Positions 11,136 to 22,215 of a stretch of 64,000 bases of DNA are shown in pieces; the first letter of the stretch is position 1, and each line of letters opens with the position of its first letter. Below the pieces are notes generated by a model. The model did no database searches and was not told the origin of the DNA. It saw only the letters and a list, made by a program, of their open reading frames with translations. The stretch lies in contig CM051029.1 of NCBI GenBank assembly GCA_027627225.1, forward strand, positions 76,173,578-76,237,577, in the 5' to 3' direction. The position numbers and the translations under genes are program-made. The stretch is from Congeria kusceri (taxonomy: Eukaryota > Mollusca > Bivalvia > Myida > Dreissenidae).

Positions 11136-13557
11136 TTTAAAATTAGTATTGCAGGTGACGTAACAGGGGCGTGTCGACGGTAGATCGACAATCGCATTTA
11201 CAGAAAATTAATATTAATGCGTTGTTAATATTAAAGCGTTGTTAAATAGGATTTCTTGGTGTCTATAAACAGTTGACAAAGGTTATATAATTTCAATATA
11301 TAATATTAATAGGAAATACCACGATACGCCCCTTTGATATTACGCAGACTTCTCAAAAGTGGTTTATGCTTTAAACGTGTGTTAGTACAATTTATTTATT
11401 TTTTGCTTCCGTTATTTTTTCCAGTAATGTATTTATACGAAATTTGTTTTGATTTGAAACATTATTTTTATATGGTAAGTTTATAATATATAAAAAATAT
11501 AAATATGTGAAAATAAAATAAATTAAAATAAAATAAGAAACGTTGTGTTTTATTATTATATGTATTATATCCACCATAATACAATTAAAACAAAACAAGA
11601 AACATTAAATTTAGTCTTTGACGACAGTGCATATTTCAAGTCTTGTGAATCTCTGAACCGAATTGTCTTTAGGCCAAATTGTCTTTGGACCTAACTGTCT
11701 TTAGGATCACACGATACTTCAACTTCCGGTAAAATGGCGGAAATGTCAAAACACATTGGTACTTTTGCAGTTTATAAACGGATTTGGCAGTTAATTATGG
11801 CGTGGCAAAGGTAACTATTGATTTTTTTCATGCCTATACACAATAATGAAACGAATAACTTAACTAAACAGCACAGATCTGAATATTTAATAACGAAAAA
11901 ACGAAACAAAGTAATCGTTAAATGTAAAGCACATAAAAACGATAGAGACCAGACGAAATGACAAGTGCAACAACAGGCACTAGGTCTGGGATGCACCTAT
12001 CAAATATCTTCTCCCGGGGGGGGGGGGGCAGCCGCGGGATAACCCAGGGGACTTTTTTTCGGTGGGGGGCTTATTCCCAACCCTAGAGCCAAGAGCGTTT
12101 TTTGTCTTAATATCCACAGTGGGAGATGCTTGTTGTATCAATATTAAGAGGATCTAAAATCCGACCTAAGGCTATTTCCTCGGATCTGGAATTATAGAGC
12201 ATGTTAAGTTCCCGCTTGTTGGGAATCGCTTTCAGTCTGAAGGCCCGTATATGCCCTCCGCTCCCCCATGGGGGGGGGGGGAAATATTGACAGGTGCAGG
12301 ACACAGCAACTTACTTGAAATTGGCACTTAATGACTCGCGGTAGCATTACTTGTTAGGCCCTTGGTAAATATTGAGTATAGTAACGTGGTCAAAAATTGC
12401 CCATATATAAATAGATGTCCTTAACTTGGTAGTCCAAATTCTTATTACACTGCAGATCTGTTATATCGCGCTTCACTGGGCCCATGGATCGCAACAAGCC
12501 TTTTCCCAGGACCCTAGCCAAATTTGGGAAAATTTGTGTCGTAAAACCTCCAAATTGGGAAAAAAATTTATAGGTCAAATACAGTCTTGGACTTGTAAAA
12601 ACGACAACAGGACTATATTTTTCAAAATAACTTTTTTTTACAATATATATGATCATTGTTTTAGCATTAAATTTTCAGTTGTATAAAGAATTTGGGTCAA
12701 ATTGGGATTTTTTTGGCAATTGGGAACAATTAAACATATTTATCATTGGGATTGTGTCAGTTAGTCTGACCCGTCGTGACATTAGGAAAAGGCCTGCGCG
12801 AACGCGATACAACTTGTCATGTCATTCATGTACATATAGATATACATGTATACATAAGACTATTTTCACGATCTCAAAACATAAACTTAATTAACTCGCC
12901 TTTTTCATTGTTGTTAACATCCACAATTTGTTATATCCATGTGTAAAATATTCCATTTGTATATAAAACATAATATTATTCCTTGTAATTTATTTCAAAT
13001 TGCATATAATAAATTCCAAATCCAAAACGCCTGTCAGAATTTTACTGTTCACATGACGTAAACACGCATCCTATTTAAACTGCTCATGCATTTCATGTAA
13101 ATCATTTGTTTTGCTAGAAAAGCGTGGGTATTGATTGCTGTATGAAAACATTGAGATCTTTACTTTTGTATTAAAGTTTCTTAGGGCATAACAACAAAAT
13201 TGGTTATCTATATAGTGAACAATGTGCAGTTAGCATTTCTTAAACAAAACAGAAAGAGAAAAATGTTACGCCGTATCGATTACGTTATTGTCGTTCAGAT
13301 AGGTCAATATTGTTCTATGACATACGGTTACTGTATATACCCTCCACGTGGACAGGCTGTTATTCGACATCTAATTAAAGCGACAGCAACGAAAGGACTT
13401 TGTCATAGGTGACACGCGCAATGTAAGCTGAAGATGGGTCGGGTTATTGTTTTTCACACTACAAGAGTGTGAATGTGAATGAAAGAGTAGCAATGTAGGC
13501 GCGAAAATCCGGACTAAACTGGATTTATTTACGAACGTTGTGTAAAAGCAAAATATT
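11136..13557. other. No gene recognised; G-runs and low-complexity words
   Basis: Includes G runs near 12,016-12,027 and 12,270-12,281 within a GC-richer 300-bp patch, and an AT-rich stretch at 12,510-12,730 with recurrent ATTGGGA words. Several short frames occur on both strands, without recognisable domains or splice context. Confidence 0.4.
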
Positions 13558-13563
13558 GAAGTA

Positions 13564-13907
13564 CAGGGTGTTCAGTAGACTGTAAATTTCAAGGGTCATT
13601 GACCCTTTGACAAAAATTTTCAAGGGTCAAAATTCAATGGTGGAAGGGTCAAATACATACACTGATAACTTCCAGGCATGGAAGATCTTATCAGTAAATG
13701 CAAAACGGATTAAGATAAGGGAGGCCTAATAGGTTAATAACAGACAATGTCTTGACTGGCTTCAGTTGTAAAGGAAGTGATGAAGCAATCCAGACCTTTA
13801 CCAAGGGTCAATTTGACTCTTTGGGGGATTTTATCATGCATCAATTTCATGATTTCCATGAAAATCTTGGGTCAAAACTCGGGAGCTCGGGTAAAACGAA
13901 CACCCTG
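13564..13907. mobile_element. 344-bp MITE, CAGGGTGTTC termini, 6-bp target duplication
   Basis: It starts CAGGGTGTTC and ends GAACACCCTG, a perfect 10-bp inverted repeat. GAAGTA lies directly outside both ends (13,558-13,563 and 13,908-13,913). Inside are CAAGGGTCATTGACCCTTTG and related AAGGGTCAA words. The ends look hAT-like but classical hAT elements make 8-bp duplications. The 121-bp element at 52,993 also has CAGG-TGT ends and a 6-bp duplication. Confidence 0.82.
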
Positions 13908-13913
13908 GAAGTA

Positions 13914-14699
13914 CATGAAAACAATTAGGATACACAGCCGATTCGCGATATATTGGATGTCGCAAAATAACGGATGGTGATATAACAGATCTGCAGTGTA
14001 ATAAGACATTCAACGAAATTAGTGTTACTTTTTATATAAATTCTCTGTAACTAGACAATATTACCCATATAAAAAGTAGCTAAATATTGGCAACCAGAGC
14101 CTTACAAGTAATGCTATACCATTGCAAATATATGAGTCACAGACCTAACCATTGAAAGACCATCTACGTGGTGGAAAGTTTTGCTAAAACAACACATATT
14201 ACAGCCGTCAAATTTCTGTCGCTACTTTTACATGGCATGATGCTGAAATAACATAGTTTATTGCAGTTAGCATTATTATTCGGGCAAGTTGAAATTGTAT
14301 GGCCTATGCTAGAATGGGCAAGTCCTTCAAAAAAAACTATTGTGAAGACTGTTACTATAATATAAATATATATATAAGAATAAATATAAAGTATAAATAT
14401 TGAGTTGTAAAAGATGAATTTTTGCAGCTTATAAAGCTTCAAACATGAATTCATAATTGAGAGTGCATATACTTTATCATATATATGTTATATATATATA
14501 TACACTGTTCATATTCATCCTTTTAAAGAAATCCTGGACTACAAGCTTGAAGATCTTCAGTGGAAACCAAAATGCAGGAACAACTAGAAAACGCTTGCAG
14601 ACCTCCACCAAGACGGCTCATTCCCCCTCATGGTATGCAACTAATGAGTTAAAGCATAATGTGTCAGTTTGCTGAATAATAAGGAATCCTTCAAAAAAG
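13914..14699. other. No gene recognised
   Basis: AT-rich, with TATA-type low complexity near 14,350-14,510. The part from about 14,530 (GAAACCAAAATGCAGG, CACCAAGACGGCTCATTCCC) may be the upstream part of the LINE remnant that follows. Confidence 0.35.
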
Positions 14700-14820
14700 T
14701 CCTGGATCAGGTTGTGATTGGGATCACCATCACAATCAAATCATTGTTCATGGACACATTTCCAATCTTCCCAGGAAAGTTCATGCAAAAAATCTGTACG
14801 TAACTTTTTATGCTCTGCAA
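14700..14820 (+). mobile_element. LINE 3'-end-like remnant
   Basis: GGTTGTGATTGGGATCACCA, ACATTTCCAATCTTCCCAGG and AAATCTGTACGTAACTTTTT follow the order seen in 3' tails of RTE-class LINEs (a weather-beaten 'target, length, slope' pattern recalled from animal genomes). No coding part was found, and the family is uncertain. Confidence 0.4.
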
Positions 14821-14834
14821 ATGGGGGAGTAAAT

Positions 14835-17165
14835 AGTTGCCACTTTGTCCGTCTGTCCGAGTTTTACTTAATTCCTATTCAGTTTGTCCGGGTGTCAAAT
14901 GCATTTCCCCACAAATTTTATCCATCACTCTCTGTCCATTCGATCTTCCATATTCAGTTTTCGTACAAGGTGCCTGGAACTTAAACTCAGCTTGAATAAA
15001 ACTTAATATGCAGCATCCCTACCGAGAAGACATGCACATATTGTCAGGTTGTTCAGGTCTGATATTAAAATCAGATGTTTTCGTTTCTGTGCAAGATGTC
15101 CGCAATTAATAACTCAAATTCAATTAAACTTGATATGCAGCGACCTTACCAAGAGTACTTGCCCATATTGTCAGTTCTTTCAAGTCTAGGATTTGTTAAT
15201 AGGACATTTTTGACGCACTAGTTGTCAGGAACTAATGACTCAATTTCACTAAACCTTGAGCATCTCTATCAAGACGACATGTCAGGTCATTCCAGTCTGA
15301 TTTGATTATAACATTATATTTTAATGGGATATTTTTGTTTTCCCACAAGTTCTCAGGAACTAATTACTCAAATTCAATTAAACTTTATATGCAGTATCCC
15401 TGCCAAAAGCACTTGCACATGTTGTCGGATTGTTCTGGTCTGTTGATATTTCGTCGGTCATCCGTAATTCATCAATTATGGGCATGCGGAGGCGATACAG
15501 ACTTCTCTTTCTATTCAAGCTTAACCAAACTTGCACAGTTTGTGTATTACAATAAAATCTCAGATACACTACGTCTAGCGTGATTTCTGCCTAAAACACA
15601 GACCCACCGTGGACAATTTTTCGTCAGCGTGGAAAATCACCGCGATTAAAAGGTGGTTCCATCGCGATAGAATCGCGGTGATAGTGGGTGAGCACCGCGG
15701 GCGTTATCGGGAAATCAATCTCACGGTGGACCACTGCGGTCGCGGTGAAATACAGGTACATGTGAATGAACAAGTACAGTTCGATATTTCAGACCGTATA
15801 CTATTCGCAAAGTACAAATCGTCTTCTATTAACCGATACTTACCAATTAATATAATCACAGTTTGCAACTTTAATCTTTTTTATTTTGATCTCTTTTTTA
15901 TTTTGATAATTTATTCCGAAGTTCCATGTTCGCAGTTGTGTTGTGAAATCGTAAACAAAGAGTCAAGGGCATTAATACAAGTCTCGCGAAAATTCGCAAT
16001 CTGCGTGAATTGACAGTTTGACGTCTTCAAAGTAAAGCCGACAAGAAACCATAAAATAACACCTTTCTCGGCGATAAAATTGGCTTCTTTTGTTTAGAGA
16101 AGCGACATGCTTAACCAATCGCGTGTTTGTTACTCAGTGGCAATCGTCCTATTATGAAAGAGCACGTGCATAGCTCCGCCTTTCGAACTTTTACAGAGAA
16201 CAAAGGTGTTGGTTATGTCAATCATTGTTATAAAATCACGTTTTTTACCGACATGTTAATCAATTGTTTTGATAGTCATATTAAAAATGCAAAGATTTGT
16301 CATAGAATCGGACAACGAATTTGATGAGGTCTTTGTGATTTGACTGACGCATATTTTCATTTTCCCGTTTTGTCATAATGTTCCGTATTTTCCGAAAACC
16401 ATGTTCTTGGTCGTACCTGAAATAAAACGTAAAATATTTTTTAAAAAGCTCAATGTGAAATTATGACTCGCTAAAATCACCGCGATCCACGGCGATTTCT
16501 TATCAACATTTTTGATCGAGACTGTCACCGCGGTCACCGCGATTCGCCACGGCGACATCACCGCGTTCCACAGTGTTCCACGGTGTATCGCGGTGACTAT
16601 AGTAGTGTGTCACGCTGGGCTGAATCACGGTGGTGCGTCGCAGAAGGCAGAAATCACGCTAGACGTAGTGTAGGTTTGATAATGGGTCAGATCGGACCAG
16701 GAACACCAGAGTTATTGCCCAAATAGTTCTCATCCAATCTTCATCCAAAATTCATAAAAATCTTTATTCTAATAATATATCGACCAGGTTTGATCACCAG
16801 CCACATCACACTTGGAATTGTGGAGTTATGACCCTTGAATTATCTAAAATTGGCCGTTTTAGCCATTTCCGTTCTGTACAACAGTTTTTATCTGATCTTC
16901 ACCAAACTTGGTGAAAATCTTTGTGGGCTTAATATCTTGTTTAGGTTCGATAATCAACTAAATTGTCTCAGTAACTGTAGAGTTATGGCCTGTGAATTAT
17001 CTTAAATTATCCTTTGTACCTGTTTCTCTCTTAGTCATCATCCCATCTTTACTTAACTTGATGAAAATGTTTAAGGTATATAATATAATATTTTAAGATC
17101 GACAATCTACCAAACTGCCCCAGGAACTGCAGAGTTATGGGCCTTGATTTATCGTAAATTGGCCT
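14835..17165. mobile_element. Tandem-monomer element, split by a transposon
   Basis: Begins with TTTGTCCGTCTGTCCGAG, then degenerate monomers of about 130-170 bp with GGAACTAATGACTCA-type, AAACTTGATATGCAGC and later GGTTTGATAATC, GAGTTATGGCCT, CACCAAACTTGGTGAAAATC words. The array runs 14,870-15,566, is interrupted by the 15,567-16,670 insertion and continues 16,671-17,165. It is one of about ten loci with the GTCCGTC-plus-monomer layout. Frames crossing it are not genes. Confidence 0.6.
15567..16670. mobile_element. 1,104-bp transposon, perfect 26-bp TIRs beginning CACTACG
   Basis: The first 26 bases (15,567-15,592, beginning CACTACGTCTAGCGTGAT) are exactly inverted at 16,645-16,670. TA flanks both ends, and excising the element joins the host monomer back into GATAGGTTTGAT. 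Subterminal zones at both ends are crowded with CACCGCG, TCGCGGTGA and CCACGG words in both orientations, which resembles transposase-binding arrays of CACTA-type or similar elements; the middle is AT-rich. The CACTA start fits EnSpm/CACTA, while the TA flank could equally reflect a TA-targeting superfamily. The 134-codon plus-strand frame at 15,609-16,013 crosses the subterminal repeats and shows no transposase motif, so this is called non-autonomous. Confidence 0.88.
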
Positions 17166-17559
17166 TTTTAGCACCTTCTACTCTCTATATACAATATACA
17201 ATAGGTTTACCGGTATTTGTAATAAAGGCCTCCAGCCCAGAATACACAGTTTCAAATAAATGTATGTTATATATAACATATTCATATGAATGCAACATAT
17301 TATAATGATACATAAAATGAACACGTTATTTCTGATTATAATTTCATGAAAATAAAGCAACAACACGTATATATTATTATATCATAGTTTCAAAATTATT
17401 TACACATACATGAATTTTCCATTTTTGCGTTATGGTCTTTCATGTAAATTTGAATTTCCGTCGATAAAAGGTTGTCCTAGCAACATTGCCTTAAACAAAA
17501 ATTTCGCTAAAGACACGATTATCACATTACGAGTTACGCAAAATACACAAAATCTAAAA

Positions 17560-17872
17560 TCTTTCAATTTTTAAATGTCTTCCTTTTTCGATCATCAGCT
17601 TATGTCATCTTAAATTTGACAGTGTTTTTTTTTAACAAGAAGGGCAAATCTAACGATAAGTATCGTTCAGTATCCAGCATGGTCTTGTATTCCTTATAGA
17701 GCACTGCCTTCGGGGAATTGTTGATTTTAGATGTAATGTCTTGAAAAGCACAATCTTTCAGCCAGTTCTTGAACTGGGTGAGGAATTCACTAGTGTTCCC
17801 TACACCATTGGCCAGCCAGGCAAAGCCGAATTCATACCAGAACAGCATCCATTTTATGTTTGAGGCCTAATT
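17560..17872 (-). pseudogene. Decayed C-terminus of a non-LTR retrotransposon reverse transcriptase
   Basis: Minus-strand translation from about 17,848 to 17,600 gives a stretch containing FLTQFKNWLKDC, LYKEYKTMLDTERYLSLDLP and FLLKKNTVKFKM. This matches the recalled pattern at the end of many animal reverse transcriptases: a tryptophan region, then tyrosine-rich (Y..YK) and LP.. segments, then K/RFR. After a TAA stop the neighbouring frame reads KLMIEKGRHLK (about 17,602-17,570), the conserved H(K/R)L.IE.GR motif, so one frame break separates two parts of the same domain. Upstream catalytic motifs (YADD region) are absent. It is a 5'-truncated, dead copy. Confidence 0.6.
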
Positions 17873-18054
17873 TGATCTGCCAGCGTTGTCATGTCCAACA
17901 GTTTTCATCAAATCTTTACCATCATTGATATTTTTAAGATCGCTTTTAACCTAGAGGGGGCATAACTGTTATACAATTAGCTCTCGTTTCATTACATATT
18001 TCAAAAGTTTAAGCCGGGAGTGAACGTAAATCTTTGTTGTATATGGTAGTGTGC

Positions 18055-18358
18055 CAAGCCCGGCTAGCTCAGTTGGTACAGTGCTGGACTGTTAATCGGG
18101 GGATCGTTAGTTCGAACCCCTAGCCTGGCCACATAACTTGTGTCGGGATTGGTCATGAAATTCATTATATGGCCATTCTCCCCCTACCTCATATTCAAGT
18201 AGGGCAATCGTCAGTAACTGGTATAAGTATGTGTACTTTGTACTGGTAAACCGCATATATCAGCTAATCTTGCCCAGGAAAAGTGTGAGCAGGTTAACTG
18301 ACCATTGTGACTAAATGCTGTTAAAAACGGCGAAAAATCCAAACAAACAAACAAGTAT
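18055..18358 (+). mobile_element. tRNA-derived SINE, about 300 bp
   Basis: The head GCCCGGCTAGCTCAGTTGG (A box) and TTAGTTCGAACCCC (B box) mimics a tRNA, but the T and anticodon stems do not pair properly. A body with GTCAGTAACTGG, TAAGTATGTGTACTTTG and CTGGTAAACCGC follows, and it ends TGCTGTTAAAAACGGCG then AAACAAACAAACAAG, a tail type common in bivalve SINEs as I recall. Order and length fit a full-length copy. The minus-strand frame inside is not a gene. Confidence 0.75.
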
Positions 18359-19409
18359 ATCATAGTGTGTGATGTATTCTTAGCTTGTACAAAAGCGTAA
18401 CTTGCGCTTGGTAGCCGTTCACTGGCAAATTGGACCCAGTGTATTACCAGTTGATAATAAGACCTTTCTTTTCCAGAGAGCTGCCAGAAACTCATGCTTT
18501 ATCTGTCCATGTCGGCTTGGTCAGCCTTGTGCAGGTTCTGCTTGTCAATACATACAAAATGTTTTTAATTAATTTCAGAACATTTCCTGGTGTTAACCAG
18601 CTGAGTAACTGTGATTTCCTGCCAAAGAAACTGTCTCAAGTGGAACATCGGCAGTGACATCATTTTCCCCAGCTCAGAATCATTTCTGCCGGACAAAGCC
18701 TGTAGCTGCTGCTCAACCGTATTAGTATGGCTTGTGTTTTTTTGCCTTACCTTGCTGTACATTCAGTTTTAGATTTTGCGTGTACATCTATAGAGAACAC
18801 ATGTGTCTATTCAGTCTGTTTGATGTATCGTTTGGTGGTGTTTGTAATGGGAATGTTCACAGGCCCCATGTCAACCTCTTGAATGTGTAGGGCGGACTGT
18901 TCAATACACTTTTCATACAAGAACGCTATCAGGAAATGTTTCAGTGGTAAAATTAGATGCATTTATTATTTCAGTCAGGTTAAAGCATCCTTTCAAGCTA
19001 TTTCTGCAGCCATTTGCTATTTCATGCACATACTACTACACTTGCTAAAGCAAGTGACAACGTGACAGAGTATATCTTGTTTAAAAGGAGTAAATTTCAA
19101 GTGATAAAATGTCTTGTTTAAAGACACTATGTGTACAAAATGTAGAATGAATAACAAGTGATAAAAAGTTTTGTTTTAAAAGGGTGAGTGTACAAAAGTG
19201 TATCTCCATTTAAAACAAATAACATCAGATAGTATTAAATTAAAGTTATGAAGAAAAATCTAAACAATCTATGCTAAATATGAATGAAGCCCTCACAAGA
19301 GAACTGTGGAAAGCTCTTTGACAATTTGAGCTTCTGTTGTGGTTTAGTAACACTTGATAAGTACTCTGGTGTTTAACTGATTCCAATTGATATTTTGTTT
19401 TATTTTCAG
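18359..19409. other. No gene recognised
   Basis: Contains an AATTTCAG acceptor-like word near 18,580 followed by a frame with GVNQLSNCDFLPKK, but no matching donor. No domain is recognised. Confidence 0.35.
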
Positions 19410-19482
19410 GCACAGAAAACAAGCTGATGCACCTGAAAAACGAACATACTACTGCTCAAACAGCATGTCCATGACCTACCAG
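19410..19482 (+). other. Candidate short exon (splice-flanked)
   Basis: A polypyrimidine tract with TTTTATTTTCAG lies directly before, and CAG/GTGGGT directly after. One frame is open across all 73 bases (including RKQADAPEKRTYYCSN) and continues into the intron side. The next splice-flanked candidate (20,997-21,132) does not keep this frame, so a protein is not supported; it may be part of a non-coding transcript or chance. Confidence 0.22.
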
Positions 19483-20293
19483 GTGGGTCTTGTTGCTGGT
19501 GTTGATGTTTTAGCTGCTGATGGGACTTCTTTACTGCTAACAAGCAGCTTTCTGACACACAGACTAAGAAAACACACAAGAACTGCTTACTTTAACAATT
19601 AGCTCCAAATGTTCAGTTGGTCTTGTGACTTTTGTTAGCCTTAGCAAGGTCAATATTTTTTTGCAAGTGACATACCATAGCTTTGACCCCAGATGACCCA
19701 TAATCAGACCTCAATTAGTATTTTTCATTGACAAAATGAGCCTAAAAGTATAGTGATTCTAATAGTTAATTGGGTGCTACATGAATTGTACAAGAATTAA
19801 AATGGTCATACTGCCACTCTTTTGTATCACTTCAACAAATACAATTCCTTTCACCACAACTTCTGTCAGTATTTTAGCTTGGAAGAATTAACCTGGCACT
19901 GAACTTTATGCATTAATATATTATTAATCAATAACGATGAATACCAGTATATAATTTTACGTACTAGAATCATGTTAACTCTGTGTAAGATCATTCCACT
20001 GAAAATACAGTTATGATATCGGTAAACGCGGGTAATATGCGCACAAACAAAACTGAGTATAAATATAGGAAATAATTCAAGCATGAAATTATGCTATTAA
20101 GAGTTCATCAGTGTCAGGTCAGGTCGTTGCAGCTATACATATTTATTAATACCACAATTATTGTGCGATTTTATTGACCTGGCACTCATGAATATTCCGT
20201 GTATTTTCGTAAATCTATTTTAAGCTACTAACCCAGATAGGAGACTCAGGCATGAATATGTATTTATTAAATCCTTACTACGTAACAGTTAAT

Positions 20294-20363
20294 ATTGTAG
20301 TGCAGTGGTAAGTACGCAAAGTTTATACGCAAGAGGTTTTGGGTTCGAATCCCAGAACAGGCA
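20294..20363 (+). mobile_element. tRNA-like SINE head
   Basis: TAGTGCAGTGG (A box) and GGGTTCGAATCCCAG (B box with a pairing T stem) are correctly spaced, but the acceptor and anticodon arms do not form. AT-rich sequence follows. Read as a SINE head or tRNA pseudogene. Confidence 0.5.
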
Positions 20364-20599
20364 CTTTAAATTTATTAATTTTTTTATTTATTTGAATGTA
20401 TTTAATTGATCATTTTGCTGACGCCATGACATTGAATCTCATCGTTAACCTCGATTCTGACACAGAACGAAACAGAGTCTTTGTGTATGCATTTTTATGT
20501 AGATAAAATAATTAAACTAAGAACAAAAAATGAAAGAAAACAAGATAAAGGAAAAATGTTTGGAGAATAAGTGATGATAAAGTAAAAGAAAATAAGAAC

Positions 20600-20666
20600 G
20601 ATTTTGGCTAGATTCGAACCACAGTCATTGTGATTCAAAGTCTAAAACACTATCCACTGCTATTCT
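20600..20666 (-). mobile_element. tRNA-like SINE head
   Basis: The minus strand reads AGCAGTGGATAGTG (A-box-like) and GTGGTTCGAATCTAGC (B-box-like) at tRNA spacing. Stems are incomplete. It is in opposite orientation to the copy 240 bases before it. Confidence 0.45.
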
Positions 20667-20996
20667 TCCTTACACTTGCTGATGTTTTTTTTTGTTATAT
20701 GACTATGAAATCCGTGCTTTACAGCCTAGATAAACGTTAAACCGATATAAATAAAACAGCCAAGCACTACCGGAGATTAATGAGAGCCAGGTTAATAAAA
20801 TCGTACAATACTACAATGACTGCTTGTAATCCTTATTGTTTAGCCACGCATGTTGCTGTTACGGCTAAAGAATCTACGCTTTTTTATGGCAATTTTGGTG
20901 GAAAAATATATATAACTTCATTATAACTTTAAATATAATGCAATATAACCAACAGCACTGAAGAGAAATTTAATGATGTTGTATTTCTTGTTGCAG

Positions 20997-21132
20997 AAAG
21001 CAGCCCTTCCACACTGAGGAACAGCAATGACCCGATCCAGGCAACAAAGCATTCCCGAAAGATGCTGAAGCCATGCACTGAATGTTGCAGCAAAACATGG
21101 AATCAGCCGAGAAAGTTCCGCCATTACCTCAG
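20997..21132 (+). other. Candidate 136-bp exon (splice-flanked)
   Basis: It is preceded by TGTATTTCTTGTTGCAG and followed by CAG/GTAAAC, both good splice sites. One plus-strand frame is open across it (LRNSNDPIQATKHSRKM) and one antisense frame is also open (about 20,921-21,160, with VMAELSRLIPCFAATF). Neither strand gives a domain I recognise. A non-coding exon or part of an old transposon gene are the alternatives. Confidence 0.25.
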
Positions 21133-21473
21133 GTAAACTTTTTGAAGTTTCAATGGCCAATTATTTTGATCTTTTGCGCAATACCTGGGTATTTTCTTTC
21201 TAAAAGAACTTTTTCTTCAAATAAGTTAGAATCTTAAAAAAGAACATTTAAAACTTTTTTTTTAATAAGATTAATTTTCAAAAATTAAAGTGTTCAATAC
21301 ATACAAATATATATACATACAAATATAAAAGACAATTTACGGTAAAACAATTTTTTTTGTTTTTTTTATCTATATTGTACATACATGTTTATATAATGTA
21401 ATGCATTTTTATTGACATTTTATAGCATGTTATTATACATAGAAATAAGCAATGAAAGTATTGAAGGTTAATA

Positions 21474-21537
21474 CCGGTATTTGAACTCCAGTCCCACAGC
21501 TCCGTAGTCCACTGCTCTATCCACTACACCACTCGGG
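21474..21537 (-). mobile_element. tRNA-like SINE head
   Basis: The minus strand reads GAGTGGTGTAGTGGATAGAG (A-box region) and GGAGTTCAAATACC (B-box region). Degenerate stems; likely a SINE fragment. Confidence 0.45.
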
Positions 21538-21704
21538 TTTGTGGTTTCATTGGTAGTGAAAAGGGATTTTATGGATAGATTTGAGTGCTAAATATAGCAA
21601 TCACATGACTTGGACTTGGTCACATGACCATTGCCCAGGTCATGTGATTTTTTTTACTGTTATGTTTTATTGAAAGGATAAATAAATGTTTCGAATAGTT
21701 ACCA

Positions 21705-21780
21705 GCAGCCTCAATAGCTCAGTTGGTAGAGCAGTGGTCTTGATAGGCTTGGTGTGTGGGTTCAAATTCCGCTCCGACCA
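21705..21780 (+). mobile_element. tRNA-like SINE head
   Basis: CAATAGCTCAGTTGGTAGAG (A box with good D arm) and GTGGGTTCAAATTCCGC (B box) are spaced as in a tRNA. The anticodon arm does not pair. It is the fourth tRNA-like sequence within 1.5 kb, with both orientations present. Confidence 0.5.
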
Positions 21781-21849
21781 AGGGGAGTTTTAAACAACTC
21801 CTGGGGGGGGGGTAGGGGGGGCAGAACCTCCACTTTCCCTTGGAATTTT

Positions 21850-21870
21850 TGTGTGTGTGTGTGTGTGTGT
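21850..21870. repeat. TG microsatellite
   Basis: A run of ten TG dinucleotides just after G-rich stretches (21,800-21,822). Confidence 0.95.
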
Positions 21871-21956
21871 CATAAATCCTTAGTCATAAATCAGGGCCGA
21901 TTTCAGACATGACTCTCCCGGGGGGCACAAGCCAGAGGGGGTCTTTTCAATTGGGT

Positions 21957-22215
21957 GTTCATCCATACTTTCATTCGTGTATTCATTTTCTCACTCATTC
22001 ATTCATTAATCCATCCATTCATTTGTTCATTCATTCATTCATTCATTTATTCACTCATTGATTCATTCCTTTACTCACTCAGTCATTCATTTACTCATTC
22101 ACTCATTAATTTACCAGTTCTTTCACTCAGTTATTCATTGACTCGCTAGTTCATCCATTCATTCATTTACTCTTTCATTCATTCACCCACTCATGAATCA
22201 GTCCATTCATCCATC
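21957..22215. repeat. ATTC tetranucleotide microsatellite, diverged
   Basis: Tandem TTCATTCATTCACTCATTCA-type units with many single-base changes, including CATCCATC stretches. The open frame at 21,955-22,149 is its translation. Confidence 0.92.

Noticed and set aside
15609..16013. 134-codon frame inside the CACTACG element
   Set aside because: Covers subterminal CG-rich repeats and AT-rich spacer; no transposase signature.
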